A stretch of DNA of 64,000 bases from Climacium dendroides (GCA_950106755.1 OX467092.1:25930582-25994581), one strand, 5' to 3'. Shown: positions 23,029 through 36,972, counted from the first letter of the stretch. The notes: generated by a model not told the origin, from the sequence alone. Translations and numbers: made by a program.

Positions 23029-24421
23029 GGTGTTCACATCACTGACATGTGTTTGTTGCGTCAGCATTTTGATGTCACGTAAGACGTCTGAGAAATACAA
23101 AGCCATCAGCATATTCATGTCTTCCAAGTAGCCCCGTTGCATCGTGAACATGCATTTTGTGGCAGAGTCTGTCTTGCTTGGTGTTGGTCGTGACATCATA
23201 TGAATACGGTGGAATTTTATCCTAATGAAGTTTGTTGAACGTGCGCAAAATGTATGACTTCAATAGCCCAAAAATGAACCTAAACCAAGGAAACACATAA
23301 GTCATTTTAACTACATAGGAAGGACGTGCATCATGTGCAAATTCAACCTTGGGCATAAAGTCATGTCATGCATCTATAGTCATTTTGACATCAAAGAAGA
23401 CGTCTACAATTGCTTCCACAACACCCACACGTCCAGTCAGACGTAATGAAATGCACAGTGGATAGCATGTGGTTTGAAGTTACATTCGCAATAAGTACGA
23501 AATGTTGACGCCAAAAGTGACGTCAATGTGAACATAACTACGTCACTTGTGACGTCCACGAAGACATCCAATATCGGAACATGGACAGGCCAAATATGCT
23601 GACGTGGCATGCCACGTCATCACCCGTGTCCACGTCATCATGCCACGTCACACAATTTCCACCTCATCATGCCACGTCATATGCCACATAAGCTTTTAGA
23701 AGTCACCACCTGTCCATTGTCCTCTTTTTAACCTTGGGCAATCACTTTACCTCTGACCGCACCAAAATTCTAAATCAACTTCTGAGCTAAGTTTGACCAA
23801 AGATGGTGACGTGGCTGAACATGTTATTGTGGACATCCTTGGAAACATCTGGTGTCCACTTGAATGTCTTACATTGCATCAGTGTTTTTCGTAGCATCAG
23901 TATGTTGTGACTAAAATTCTAGCAATGCTGTCGAAGACATCAAAGCATCATCTTCACTTTTTCGGCTTGACACCCCAATGTCTTCTGCGACGTATCGTGT
24001 TGTCGCGGACATACATCATTTTTGACTGGATGTCCAAGCAAACACAATTTTCTTATAGTGAATTATTTTTGAAATGCAACATTTGTTTACTTTCAATTGG
24101 CATTCTACAATTTAATAATATTATTAATGACATCTATTGTCTTCCCATCATTGTTCTTCACAACCACATAGAATACTCCATTCCTTTCCATGCAACTCCA
24201 AGTAACAAAGTGTACAACTAGATTCATAGATCATTCTTCAATAAATGGCCTTACAAAAAACAAAAAATCCATACAACATAAAGGAATACTAATTTCTTAT
24301 TTTGCCCTTGGTTGGTACCTCAATTGTTCAAGATGAGAAAAAGTGTTCACAATTTTCTTCTTCAAAAAGTCATGCAATTGTATCTCCAAATGATTTTAAG
24401 AAAGAAGTTGAAGTGCAATAT

Positions 24422-25303
24422 TTAACCCCTGAAGGACCAAATGGCGTTTTTTTGGCAACATAGCAATTTTGTGTACTCACTACAAATGGAATTTTCATTT
24501 TTTTTCACTGAAATTTTCACACAACATGTGCCCGAGGAGTAGCTTTAAGGCCCAACAATTTTCATAACTTTTGACTACATGGTTAAAAAGTTATTGTATG
24601 ATATGTAGTTTTCTTTGTTCAGGGGGGCAGTTTGAGCAACAAAAAACTTCTTTGAAAATAGATTTTAAAAAAATAAAACTTTGAAATTGGTTTTTTAGAT
24701 TTATTTATACATGGATACCTTTGAATCATTCCATTTTGATTAATGAGATGAAAGTTGTGAGGAGTTTTAGTTGTGGGTAGTTTGAAGATAGTTATGGAAT
24801 CTCTACTCTAAAAAAACTTTGAAGTCCTTTATTTAACTTAGTGTTTAATATTTTTAGAAATAAAATAAAATAATTGGGTGTAGATTGTTTATTAAAACAT
24901 TACAACCATTGGGATTAGCATTTTTCAATTCCATAAATAAATCGTTAATAATTTTGTATTTTGAATCATTTTCTCTTTCTTTCTACTTTCTAATTTTTTT
25001 TCCTATATTTTGTACAATTCCAAATGATTTGAAATTTTTTGAGCATGTAGACACCTTGACTTGAAGTATGAATCCAAAAAGTAACCATAATTTTGGACAT
25101 TTTTTCATAATGATCTGACCTTAAGAAGTGCAGCTGCCTGGGATTTCGCAAGGACAAAAAAAGGATTTTTGTTATTTCAAATACTAATATGTTGCAATCT
25201 ACATGGTTGAAATTTTTGAATTTTTTTTTACATATTATCAAACCAAATTAATATAAGATCCTATGGTTAAATGAATAACACAGTCAAAATCCTTTAGGGG
25301 TAA
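24422..25303 (+). mobile_element. element with AACCCCTAAAGG-type inverted termini, copy A
   Basis: This is a sequence of about 880 bp bounded by TTAACCCCTGAAGGACC on the left and AAAATCCTTTAGGGGTAA on the right, which are inverted copies of each other. It contains a conserved core (TGTGCCCGAGGAGTAGCTTT, then CATGGTTAAAAAGTTATTGT). A direct copy (27742) and an inverted copy (48773) share both ends. No coding capacity is seen. The terminal TTAA is reminiscent of piggyBac-type targets, but no superfamily can be assigned safely. Confidence 0.7.
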
Positions 25304-25599
25304 TCTTCGTGCTTGTGGATTCCTTTGAGTCAATATCTTTGATATGATGTCCAGGTATAATCAATTGTTGTGCATTAAAAAAAATGACCAATGTGATTGA
25401 AATATGAAATGTAAATCACATCTAATTCAAACAACTCTATTTGTATTGAATGAAGTTGTAAAATAGCTTGGCTATTAACAGCTGACCAATAGTAATGAGA
25501 AACTTGTATTTGCCAAACTTTTTTAGAATCTAAAACAAACATAAAGGTCTAGCACTTAATACCAAACCCTAAAAAATGAATCTCTTCTAATTTAAACCG
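25304..25599. other. spacer between copy A and the satellite
   Basis: This is AT-rich sequence with no supported gene. One isolated unit-like word (GCTTGGCTATTAACAGCTG at about 25465) suggests the satellite once extended leftward. Confidence 0.5.
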
Positions 25600-27190
25600 A
25601 GACTAAAAAAGTTTCTTATATATGTATATATATAGTATTTGACCAAATTCTAGAATATGATACAAGCAAACTTGAACTCCCCAAAGCATATCTGTTAACA
25701 ACTGTCCATTAGGACAATCCAATAATTGTAGCATTTGACCATTTCTAGTATATATTAAAAACAATCCTAAATAAGTGACCATTAACAATTGTATATTAGA
25801 AAGGCCAAAAAATAGTAGCATTCGATCAAATCCATAATATATGTTTGGAAACAAACCTGAATACAAAAAAGTTTAGTTGTTAATAGTTGTCAATTAGAAA
25901 GGCAAAATAAATTGTAACATTATTTTGACCAAATTTTAGCATATGATGCAAACAAACTTGAATTCAAAAAAGCATGGCCATTAACAATTGGGCATTAGGA
26001 AGACCTCAAAAATTGCAGCATTTGACCAATTCCTAGCATATATTGGAAGCAAACTTGAATTCAAAAAAGCATGGTAGATAATGGTTGTCCATTAAGAAGG
26101 TAAATAAATTGCAATAGTTGACTAAATCTTAGTATATAGCACAAGCAAATTAAAATCCCCAAAGATGTGACCATTAACGGTCGTGCATTCAGAATGCAAA
26201 AAATAGATGCATTTAATCAAATTCCTAGCATATGTTGAAAACAATCTTGAATCCCAAAAATCATGGCTATTAATGGCTATCCATTAGGAAAAGCAATAAA
26301 AATTGCAACATTTGACCAAATCTCAACATTTGGTACAAATAAACTGGAATTCAAAAAAGTGTGGTTGTTAATGGTTGGGGTCTAGGACACTAAGAATTTT
26401 TTGTAATTGATTAATTTCTATCATATAATAGAAGGAAATTTAAGTCTTTCAAAGTGTGGCCATTAACAATTAGGGTCTAAAAAGGCAAGAAAATTTCAAT
26501 AGTTGAGTAATTCCTAGCATGTAATAGAAGGAAATTTAAGTCTTCAAAAGTATGGCCGTTAACAGTTAAGGATTAGGAAGGCAAACAAATTTCAACATTT
26601 GAATCATTTTTATATATAATAGAAGGAGATTTAAGTCTTCAAAAGTATGGCTATTAATAGTTGGGATTTAGGAAGGCAAACAAATGTTAGCATTTGAGTA
26701 ATTTCTAACATATAATAGAAGGAAATTTATGTCTTCAAAAGTGTGTCTATTAACAGTTGGGGACTAGGAAGATTAATAAATTTCAGCATTTGAATCACTT
26801 CTAACATAATTATAATAGAAGGAAATTAAAATCTTGAAAAGCATGGGCATTAGTAGCTGGGGTCTAGAATAGCAAACAAATTCAACATTTGAATCATTTC
26901 TAACATGTAATAGAAGAAAATTTAAGTCTTCAAATATATGGCCATTAACAGTTGGTGTCTAGGAAGACTCACAAATTTCAGCATTTGAGTATTTTCTAAC
27001 ATAATTATAATAGAAGGAAATTTAAGTCTTGAAACGCTTGGACATTAATAGTTGAGGTTTAGGAAGGCAAACAAATTTCAACATTTGAATCATTTCTAAC
27101 ATGTAATAGAATAAAATTTAAGTCCCAAAAAAGTGTGGCCGTTAACAACTAAGCTTCAAGAAAGCCAAAATAAACATTAGCACCTTAAAA
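25600..27190. repeat. degenerate satellite, about 97-bp unit, about 16 copies
   Basis: A motif like GTATGGCCGTTAACAGTT recurs with spacing 90-101 bp: near 25686, 25773, 25872, 25973, 26070, 26166, 26262, 26360, 26454, 26551, 26646, 26743, 26842, 26936, 27037 and 27134. Each unit also carries AAATTTCAACATTTGA(A/C)(C/T) and, in the right half, ATAATAGAAGGAAATTTAAG. The left half (to about 26350) carries GACCAAAT(T/C)CTAGCATAT instead, so two subfamilies lie end to end. The divergence between units indicates an old array. Broken open frames across it are not genes. Confidence 0.87.
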
Positions 27191-27741
27191 TATTATTTAA
27201 AATAAAATTCAGCAATAAAATCAAAATAAATATATAAAATTGGACAAATACCTTATATACATTCAGTAGCCACTTATTGCAAGTGTACTTAGAGGAGAAC
27301 TCAAGCTACAAGTGGGGGTGGTAGGAGGTAAAACAACCTACATGGAATATGTAAATAAGGATTATTAGAAATTCAATCACTCATATGTAATAAGGATTAT
27401 TAGAAACTCAATCACTCATATAGCATTCTACATTGAACACAATTCTTGCATTTTCATTATGAGCAGTCAAGCTCTTGTCTTTGAATTATCCTATATCCTT
27501 TAAGGATTCATAATGGACAATAAATTTCATTGTAAAAATGACCTCTCAACCATCTAATTCCACTAAATGTTGATCAAGTAGTTTTGCCATTTCACCATTA
27601 AAAAATTTCTTGATGGTAAATGGTTAAATGAATTGTTATTGTTTCCCTTGGATTTTTAGCAAACCATCTTTACGTTTATTTGTAGATTTAGTTATTTGGT
27701 CCTGGAATTAGCCAAAAAATAGACACTTTTTTTATGTCATC
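27191..27741. other. spacer right of the satellite
   Basis: No gene is supported. A short tandem pair (AATAAGGATTATTAGAAA, twice, 35-40 bp apart near 27355-27420) is the only structure seen. Confidence 0.5.
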
Positions 27742-28693
27742 TAACCCCTAAAGAATCAAACGGTTTTTTTTTTTTTGGCAATATAGCAATTTTGGGCAGC
27801 TCACTATGAATGGAAATTTTATTTTTTTCATTGAAATTTTCACACAACATGTGTCTGAGGAGTAGCTTTAAGGTCCAACAATTTTCATAATTTTTGACTA
27901 AATAGTTAAAAAGTTATTGTATGATATGTGATTTTCAACATTCAATGAGCAGTCTGGGCAACAAAAAAACTTCTTTAAAAATAGCTTTTAAAAAAATAAA
28001 AATTTGAAATTGGTTCTTTACATTTATTTATAAATGAAAAGCTTTAAATCATTCCATTTTAATTAGTGATATGAAAGTTATAAAGAGTTTTAGTTGTAGG
28101 TAGTTTGAAGGTAGCTATTGAATCTCTACTCTAAAATAAACTTTGAAGTCCTTTATTTAACTTTATTTTCAATATTTTTGGAAATAAATAAAAACATTAG
28201 ACAAAAATGGTTTATTACAACATTACAATTACTAGGATTGGCATTTTTCAATTCCATAAATAAATTGCTAACAATTTAATATTTTGAATCATTTTCTACT
28301 TCTTTCTACTTTATATTTTTTTCCTATATGTTGTACAATTCCAAATGATTTGAAAATTTTCAAGCACGCAGCCAACTTGCTTTGAAGAATGAAATCAAAG
28401 AGTAACCACCATTTTAGACATTTTTTTTATAATGATTAGACCTTGTGAAGTGCAATTGCCCATTTTTTGGTAGAGACAAAAAAAATATTTTTGTTACTTC
28501 AAACTCCAATATCTTGCAATCTACACAATGAAATTTTAAAAAAAAATTCCACATCTTCTCAAACCAAAGTAATACAAGATCCTATGGTTAGATGTGTCAA
28601 AATGTTTTTTTATCAAAAATTTGGTACTGGTACTAGAAATGGCAATTTTGGAGCATTTTTGGTGAGAACATAGTCAAAATCCTTTAGGGGTTA
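27742..28693 (+). mobile_element. element with AACCCCTAAAGG-type inverted termini, copy B
   Basis: The left end TAACCCCTAAAGAATC and the right end AAAATCCTTTAGGGGTTA are inverted repeats. The interior is collinear with copy A throughout, including TGTGTCTGAGGAGTAGCTTT, the AAAAAGTTATTGTATGATATGTGA stretch, a TTTCAATTCCATAAATAAAT word and the AAATGGCAATTTTGGAGC region near the right end. Same orientation as copy A, with the satellite between them. Confidence 0.72.
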
Positions 28694-28809
28694 AGATAAA
28701 CTTGCTATATGATTATGATATTTGTTCAATATGTTTATAGATGGACTAACCTTGGGAATAAAGTCAATCTTGTACAATGGATGCAACCAAGTAACAACCT
28801 CAAAAAGTG

Positions 28810-29330
28810 ATTTGTCATGTTTGATCATGTAAAGAGGGTGAAATCATAGACATTTGTTTGTCACATCTATGACTTTATTTATTGCAAAGTCATGACTATT
28901 GCCGTCTATGATATGAAGATTGAGGACATTGAAGGCTAGTTCATTTTTGGCATTGTTTAAGTAAGATCATGTTAAAAAATTGGAGGGATTCAACCTTTAA
29001 GGGATTCATGTGTGATATTGCTCAAGCCAACTTTAATGCAATTCACATTGTATATAGGTCAAGGAATCCATCTATTCCAATGGTAGACCATGAAAGGACT
29101 TACTTGATCTATTGTGCAACAAACATGCACAAGCACACAAAGAATTTTAGAACCAATATATTTAACTCTACAAATAGTAAAAAAATGCAACATTAATATT
29201 TGAAGTGGACAAGATTTATCTAGAAATCAAAGCTTGGTAGTACTTCTTTGAAGCTGCATCAAAATTGTCAATTTGTGAATTAGAAAATTGAATTGCATTT
29301 TGATACTTTTGATACTATTAGTGGGGTGGA
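28810..29330 (+). pseudogene. decayed plant DNA-transposase-like coding remnant
   Basis: Across several frames separated by stops, the order of words is transposase-like: KVMTIAVYDMKIED near 28885, then an intact stretch (28969-29196) with STFKGFMCDIAQANFNAIHI, VYRSRNPSIPMVDHERTYLI and a HKHTKNF segment, then LEIKAW, a SICELENWIAF word and a WGGF word near 29325. The DxAQAN and ERTxLxxxxxxMHKHTK pattern resembles a MULE/FAR1-type transposase core that I recall from large plant genomes; the family assignment is from memory. Stops and frameshifts mean it cannot be functional. No terminal repeats were located. Confidence 0.5.
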
Positions 29331-32300
29331 TTCAAGGAAACAATTTTATCTTTAACCTCATTTTTTTCTATTTCTTACCCTAGCTAAATCCTAAATTACA
29401 AACCATTTAAATAATGACTTCATTCATCATCTTTGTAAGAGTTAAATATATTGGTTCATATGGACTTGAATTCCGCACTTGGGAGGGGAAAAGTTATTCG
29501 AGTCTAGCAAAAGGAATGTGAATCATTTGAACAATTTTGAAGGTAGTTCTCATCAACTCAACAAGGTTCACTTTTCTTATTTTTAGTTCAAAATAGATCA
29601 GTTGTTGCTAGAGTACAAATTGGGATCATAGTTGAGAAATTTAACACAATCATGCCCCATATCCGATATGTGGTGGAAATAGATTACAATACATTAGAAT
29701 TATAGATAGTGAGATTTTCACACAAATCAAGGAAACAACGTCACATGTACCATTCAAGAGTACACACAAATCAAATGCAAACTATTGATTGTTAGGCATG
29801 GGAAACCCATTACTACCTCTATTTAAAAAGGCAAAATTGTGAGTTTAAAAGCATGCTAATTTAGACAAAAGATTTTTGGTTTTTTGCAAACCAAATTACA
29901 ATATGTGTCATGGGACCTAAGCGTTTGCATTTTTTTACCTAACTTGAGATCCTCAAGGTCTAACTTATTTTTATTGATATCATTCTTACATGTACCAGAA
30001 CTATTGAGCTTGAAGAAGTTGGATTCCACCTACTGTCCACTAAGCCAATGTCACCTTCATATCTTACTATTCACCTTGACTAAGATATTTGAGCTTGTGT
30101 TGTAGACTCATCCTTAACTAACACATGCTAAAAGAATCCCTTTCATTTTGAATGGCAAGCAAGTTTGCAAGAGTAGTAAAGCACCCACTGAAAATTGGTG
30201 CAATTAGTTGGAAAATGCAATGAATGTTACTACAAATATTATTGGAGAGAACTTCCCTCCTTGCCTTGAACTTGGTGCTATTATTATGCTTTCGTCCCAA
30301 ATTGCCCCTAACCTAAATGTTTATAACATCACACTTTGCAATTTTCTATATTATATTTGTCTCTATTATGGAAGTATGAAAGGAACTTCCATTGAAAAGT
30401 GTGGCATGTACATAAATTGCAAGCACCTTTATTACAACTTTTGTTAATTTTGCAAATTGGATTACAAGATGCATGTTTATCCACGCACCTATCCTCAATT
30501 TAGATGAAGTGAAGCAAATGCTTGCTACTACTAGAATCATCAAAGACGTGTGAATGAACTAGTTAATTGATAGACATTAGCATGATATGAAGTAGATATG
30601 TAGTACCAATACATTATCTTCAAAATTCCAAAATTTTAGTTGCAAAATATTATATTCATATTCCAACATGTATTTCTTGCTATAATAAAAGAATATTTTA
30701 TTATGTACATAATGTATCATATTTTCATTGCAATTGTCTTCCTCTCGTCTTTAGAATAGACTTTAAATTATTTATTTTCTCACTTGAACAACCCACCATG
30801 AAATAGCCTTTAAAGCCTTTTAGAACATGATATAAATTTCAAAACATACAATAACATCAACTTGTCCAACTTTTAAATTTAAAATACACGGTCATGGGTC
30901 CCGTGGTAATAGGTCATATTTTCTAAATATAATAAATTTTTTAGAAAAATATTAGTCTTTTAATTTCTTAATCCAAAGAATTTAGAAAGTACATCATATT
31001 TTAAAATTCTAGACTCTAAACACACACAATTCCTACTCCCAGCTATTAGGCTCATGTTTACACGTTCACATCCTAACATCATTGTTAGTCAATTATAAGG
31101 GGATTCTTTGCCTTGTGGTGAAAAAACTTTGTAATGAACAAGTTTGTAGTCATACTATGGGAAATGGTGCTCTTTTAAATTTCCTTTTATGTTAGGTACA
31201 AAGTTTTTGTACTGTGATTGGAAAAATATGGAGATGTAGTAGTTAAATTATGGAGTTAAAAATAATTTAATATAAATGTTTTATTTGACCAAACGGATGT
31301 TTGATGCATATATTGATGAGGCTATCAATAAAAATGATAGCTTCATCAATACATATTGATTTACTAAGATTATTTGTAGATGGAATATAAGTGTATGGAT
31401 TGTTGCAATATCTTCACATAAGATGTTTTGTAGCCCTAAGAACATGGCTAAGAGCTCTATCTTGCCCATTGGGTTATGAATGCCGTAGCTTGTCGTTTCA
31501 AATAACTATATATTGGAATAAAACATTGTTGTAGTTTAATAGAGATGTAAGTTTTGATAGTATGTAGGTAGTGACAATAATGGTATTTTGTGCCATTTAT
31601 TGTTTTTGTTGACTACTATTTGGGGTGGTGTTTTTGGAATGTGTCAAAAGATTCTTCTAAATATAATTATCCATCATGACAATTGAAATTTCATCTAATC
31701 CCTTCCTTAACTAAATTTAGAATAATAAAATCAGCACTCACTAAAGTCTAAAATGAACCTTCCATTTTTGGTATTCGACAAACAAATAGACACAAACAAT
31801 ATTAAAAACAATTATAGATTCAAATTCAGATATAATTTTAATTAAATTTGGTTGAATGGCTTTGAAATTCTTTTTTTTACTTGTGCACATCAAATTCATA
31901 AAGTGGACCTTATATATGACAATGCAAAAAATGCATAAATCAATTACGCTCTAAATTTAATCATTAGTAATTTTTATTCAATTTTTTTTGTTGAAGATTT
32001 GATTGTGAATGTAAAAGAATGGGGGGCAAAAACATTAGAAGAAATGCCACAATCACTTGCAAAATAATTCTTTGCTATTTTTATTTATACTATTATAAGA
32101 GGTCAACATATTATAAAATAATAATTTTTTCAAAAATAATGTTTATTAACCTAAGAAAGGTAATTTATTTTCCTAATAATCTATTTTCAAATAATTTTAC
32201 TAAAATGTTCAGATTGTAGGTATTAATACTAATTTCAATTGAATGTATGTGAGATTGTATCCAATGCAACACATAGACCTTTAATTAGTAATTGAGGTTG

Positions 32301-35300
32301 AGTAAGAAAAAATGCAAAATTAAAATGGTCAACTATATAGATCCTTATTTGTGTCACATTTTTACTTATGGCATCTTTCAAATTCCTAATAAGAGGTTAA
32401 AAATCATTAGCCAATATTCATGACATACTTATTTTTGTATTGACAAATATAGGATGCACTAGGTATGAAAAGACATATAAAAACTAAATGGCCATGGAAT
32501 TTTGAGGTTGCATGACTAAACTAAAGCAATGAAATAATGCAATGAGATGGTCATGGAATTTATGAGGCAAAATGACTAGTCATGAAATAAAGCCTTAACA
32601 TAGATATGAAATCTATAGAATCATGATTTTGCATTATGAAAGCTATAAAATGAAGACACATGAGAACAATCATGACTACTACTTAAAAATAAATTGAATG
32701 CAATTATTTTATTTTTTAAAATTAATTAAAAAATTATACCCTTGTGAATCAAATTAAGATCTATTTTCACATATCTTGTTCATAATTTTTTGTGTATTCA
32801 AATAATTTGAGTATCTTTTCAGCCACAATATTATTTTTTCAAATATTTTATATTTTAATAAAAATAAACTATAACTCTGCCACTCTCTCCCTACCTATGA
32901 TGCCTAGTTGAAGGTTGAAAATTTGATGGTTTAGAAATTATTATAAAATTTTATGAATTTTTTATCATATTATCATATATAAAAATTGTAAATTTTAAAC
33001 TAATAATAAATTTGGAAAAGAAATACCTCCAAGTCTTTAATTCCTACAATCCCAAAGCCATTTTAAAAGCATTTAAAATATCATTTTCAATGCAAAGAAC
33101 AAAATTTTAAAACATTTGATTTCATTAAATATCCAAATCTTCCATTAGACTTGTATAAAAATATATGAAAGAAAATTTGAAAACTTTGAGTAGGTAACTT
33201 GATGATATTTGCATTTAATGTATTAAAAATTTCTTTTTTGCACCTTACTACAATAGATTATAAGACTTTGAATCCTCTTAACTTAACTTTTTGACTATTG
33301 ATTTTGAGTTGAAAAATTTTATGTTGAAAAATTAATTTGAGATATGTTTTTTTTATTTAAAAAAAATTGATTTCCATTTTTCAAAAAATTGTTAAGTAGA
33401 AGGGGGTACTAGTTAATCCATCTAATAAAATGAAAAAATTAGTGAATTTTTAAAAAATATTCTAAAATTTTGACACTTAAATGGAAATTGAAAGAATGTT
33501 ATTGTGATTTTGAAATAATCATCTTTCAAACGCTATTGCATAGAATTGCAAAGAAACTATTGTATGTAACACAAAGTTTTGTTGGAAAAACAAGATTTAA
33601 TCTTCAACAACTATGACTTCCAATGGAACCTACTTTATTCATTGGCGTATATGATCAATCCACCTCGATATTCATTGTAACTTTTTTTCATGCTAAATTT
33701 AAGTTCATTACCTACTACTTGTTTTCCATGGAAAGGCAACCACTTTATAGATTCCTACATTCATGCAAAGGTTGAATTAATTTCCACTCTCAAGATCTAC
33801 CTTAAAATCAAGGCATTAAAATTTTCAATCTGCAATGGGCATCATTGGTAGCACAAAGAGCAAAAGATCCATAGCACAATTTCAATTTTTAAATTAAATT
33901 TTTTAATATAAAATATCAATGTATCTATTATAGGCTTTGAAGAAACTTAGTTATAAATTGATATGCTATATAGAATTTATTTAGTTATATCCTAATTGAA
34001 AAAAATTAAAAATTTACAATTGCATTAAAAAAAAAGAGATGTGAAAAGCTTAAGTTGTATTAGAAGGTCTCTCAAAAGAACTTGAGCAGTTGAGAAATTA
34101 AGCTTAAATTAATCTATTTAATTTTTGATTTCAAAATAATGTAGAATTTAACAAATGCAACAGATATATTTAGGGAACACCTTGGACCCTTTTGTATCTT
34201 GAACATTCACAATGAAAAACCAAGCCAATCAAGTAAAAAAAATCCTTAATTTTGGTGGATGTTGAGTTATTTAGACTTTGACAACAATTGGATTATGATG
34301 TTAAGCTAAGAACTCTTTCAAATTTGATTTGTATTGCTTTGATTGATTTAAAGTCTTGCATATCATATACCATAGAAGATGTCTAAAATTTGAATAATAT
34401 ATTTATATACTAAGGTAATTGCATTATTACTTGAAAACTTTATAATTAAATTGAAACTTATATTATAAAAAATTTGAAGTTTATTGTCTATAGTAATTAA
34501 AATCAATAGTGATTGTTGGCCAATTATATATTTGTATTGGAGTGTTTTTTTGTAGCTTTTTAGTGTATAAAGTTAGATGGAATTGATTATATTGCAACAA
34601 AACATTGATATGAATTTGATGTAGAATGAGCAATAAGCCAATAATGCACATGAAAACATATGCTTTTCAGCTCAAGACAATTATTTTTTGTGAATTGTGT
34701 CCTTATATATTGTATTTCCAAATTATCAAACAAAAAATGTTAGAAATGTCCAAGATGTAGGAAATGAAAATACTTTAGTACCAAAATTCAAGTTGTTGGA
34801 TTAAATCACACAAGTACAGCTTAATTAAAATTGGCCAAGGAGGCTTAAATAAACACAAAACTATACTAGACAAAAGTGTCAAATTTCAAGGAAATTGCAC
34901 TTATAATTTTAGAGTAAATGATTCTCAAACTATTCTATATACTACATATCAAGTGCTAAAACATTGACAAATTTTTGTCAATCCAATGATAACAAGACAA
35001 CAAATTGTCCAATGGAAGAATTATTTTTAACTTCTCTAAAGAGCAAAATAGCTACCACAAGTTGGTTGAAGAACTTAAAATTCTTCCTTCTAGTCCTTAT
35101 TAATTGATATTTAATTATACAATGACTATTTTTGTTTCTAGATTGCTTGATAAATAATATTAAAGACTGCATAAAAAATATTCATATAAACTCAAACTAT
35201 GTTTTTCCATAATGAATCATATTGAAGTGAATTTATAAAATCATTCAAAATAGATAGTATCAATGAAATTAAGTCAATTTCAAATGATCAAAATGCAAAA

Positions 35301-35412
35301 TTAATGAATCAAATAAGTAAATTTATATATCATTCTAATTAAAATCTAAATATTGTGTTTTAGAGGAAGTTTACAATTTTTTTTCTCAAGTTCTAGTTGC
35401 TTCAAATCATGA
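29331..35412. other. gene-poor AT-rich tract
   Basis: I see no supported gene, RNA or element boundary. Short frames near 29884-30450 have no recognisable domain. Composition becomes very AT-rich from about 31650 to 35300. Confidence 0.55.
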
Positions 35413-35454
35413 ATTTTCTCAAAGAAGGTTAATAACATTGCATATACAAAGTCA

Positions 35455-36932
35455 ATGAATTCCTTACAAAATGAAGAGCAATTCAAAGCTAGTGTTGAAA
35501 ACCAAGAGCACTCAAATGTTCCTTCTACTATAAGCATTGCTAATCAAGAACTAAATTCATCTAATTCTTCTAATATCAAAAATCAACTCTATATCGGTTC
35601 AAAAAAGTTAAACTATCCACATTACATATTACAAAGTGTATATGAAAGATGCAATTTAAATGCATTAAAAATTCCTGGATATGCCCATCTTTGTAATGCT
35701 TCTCATTTAAAAAAAGAAAACAATTCAAAACCGTTGGAGCAAAATATTTCAATAAGAGGTATAAGAGATTATGCTTCTAAAGAAATTACTCCTACCTTGT
35801 CTTATTCCAATGATGCAATTTTACAAAATAATTATGAAAATGCGAGTATGAATTTGTGTAGTCCAAGATTAGAAGAAGAATCAAGTATTCTAGCAACTTT
35901 GAAAAATTTGGATTGGAAACTTGCTACCATGAGTAGTAAGATTTTGAACAATGAAAGGAGTTCTCTAAAATCTCAAGGGAGGGAACTTTCTTCAAAGGTG
36001 GCACAATCTACTCCAACTATTGTTACCCACAATAGTCCATCTAATACAATATTAGAAAAAACAAACCTTGCTATTGAAAGATTTGGAAATCATTACAATA
36101 TGCCATTGCAACCTCCGGTGTGTTGGTGCAAATTTTTTATCATTATTTAAATTTTAAAATTTACATTCAATGAAATCTATATAAAATAATTTTTTAATTT
36201 TATAAATAAGTATTTTATTTTTTTAAACATTATTATTTAAGTAATCAAGTTAAAAAGATTAAAAAATATGAATTTTTTAATGTTATTACCATAATACCTT
36301 ATCAACTTTTGACCAAAAATTAAATTATTTTTTAAAGTATTAGTTTTTTCAAAAATTATTTTCAAACATCAATTCAAGATTTTCAAAATTTAATGACTCA
36401 AAATTTTAAAAATCATAAAAATCAAAATTTAAAAATCATCGTAATCAACTTTTATGAACAAAGTATGCACTTTTTAGGCCTTGATGAAAATTGACAAGAA
36501 CAAAATATTTTATTGGCAAATGAAATATTTAATTTGTAAATGACTTACAATAATAAAAAATAAAAAATAAATTATAATATATATCTAATACTATGTATGT
36601 TAATTCAACTATAAAAATGTCAATCAAAAGAGATAATAATTTTTTTAAGTATACATAGTAGTGGATTTTTCTTCAAATAAATTATGATCTTAATAAGTGT
36701 TATTTATTTAAATTGATATATTGATCAGTCAGCTAGAATGATTCCCAAAAAATCACCTTTTAGCCATAGGCAAAGGCAAGTAGTTGGAATGACAAATAAG
36801 AGTCAAGGAAGATCAATCTATCAACTTCATCCAAAAAGGTATGAATAGGCCTTTGAATTTACTAGAAACTAGTCATATACATAAATTATTTATCAAATAA
36901 TTTTTTAATATTAATCTTTTAAAAGACTTGAT

Positions 36933-36972
<40 letters not shown>

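Larger units (their letters stand above)
20283..24060. mobile_element. non-autonomous CACTA (CMC) transposon, 3.8 kb
   Basis: It starts CACTATAAGAAAACTGTGTC and ends so that the opposite strand reads CACTATAAGAAAATTGTGTT, a terminal inverted repeat beginning with diagnostic CACTA. It is flanked by a perfect 3-bp target duplication AAT (20280-20282, 24061-24063), as expected for the superfamily. Both arms are rich in ACGT-core words such as GACGTGGCATGCCACGTC near 20570-20640 and 23590-23690. These resemble subterminal repeats bound by CACTA accessory proteins. No TNP2-like transposase is visible, so it needs help from another element. The interior holds a minisatellite, a fragment of another repeat family and a second, degenerate copy of its own right end. 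Confidence 0.88.

Noticed and set aside
25600..27190. CRISPR-like array
   Set aside because: The units are degenerate along their whole length without a short conserved repeat alternating with unique spacers, and the genome is eukaryotic. This is a satellite.
24422..28693. a single LTR retrotransposon with copies A and B as its LTRs
   Set aside because: The ends are inverted repeats rather than TG...CA, no primer-binding site, polypurine tract or polyprotein is visible, and a solo inverted copy with the same ends lies at 48773.
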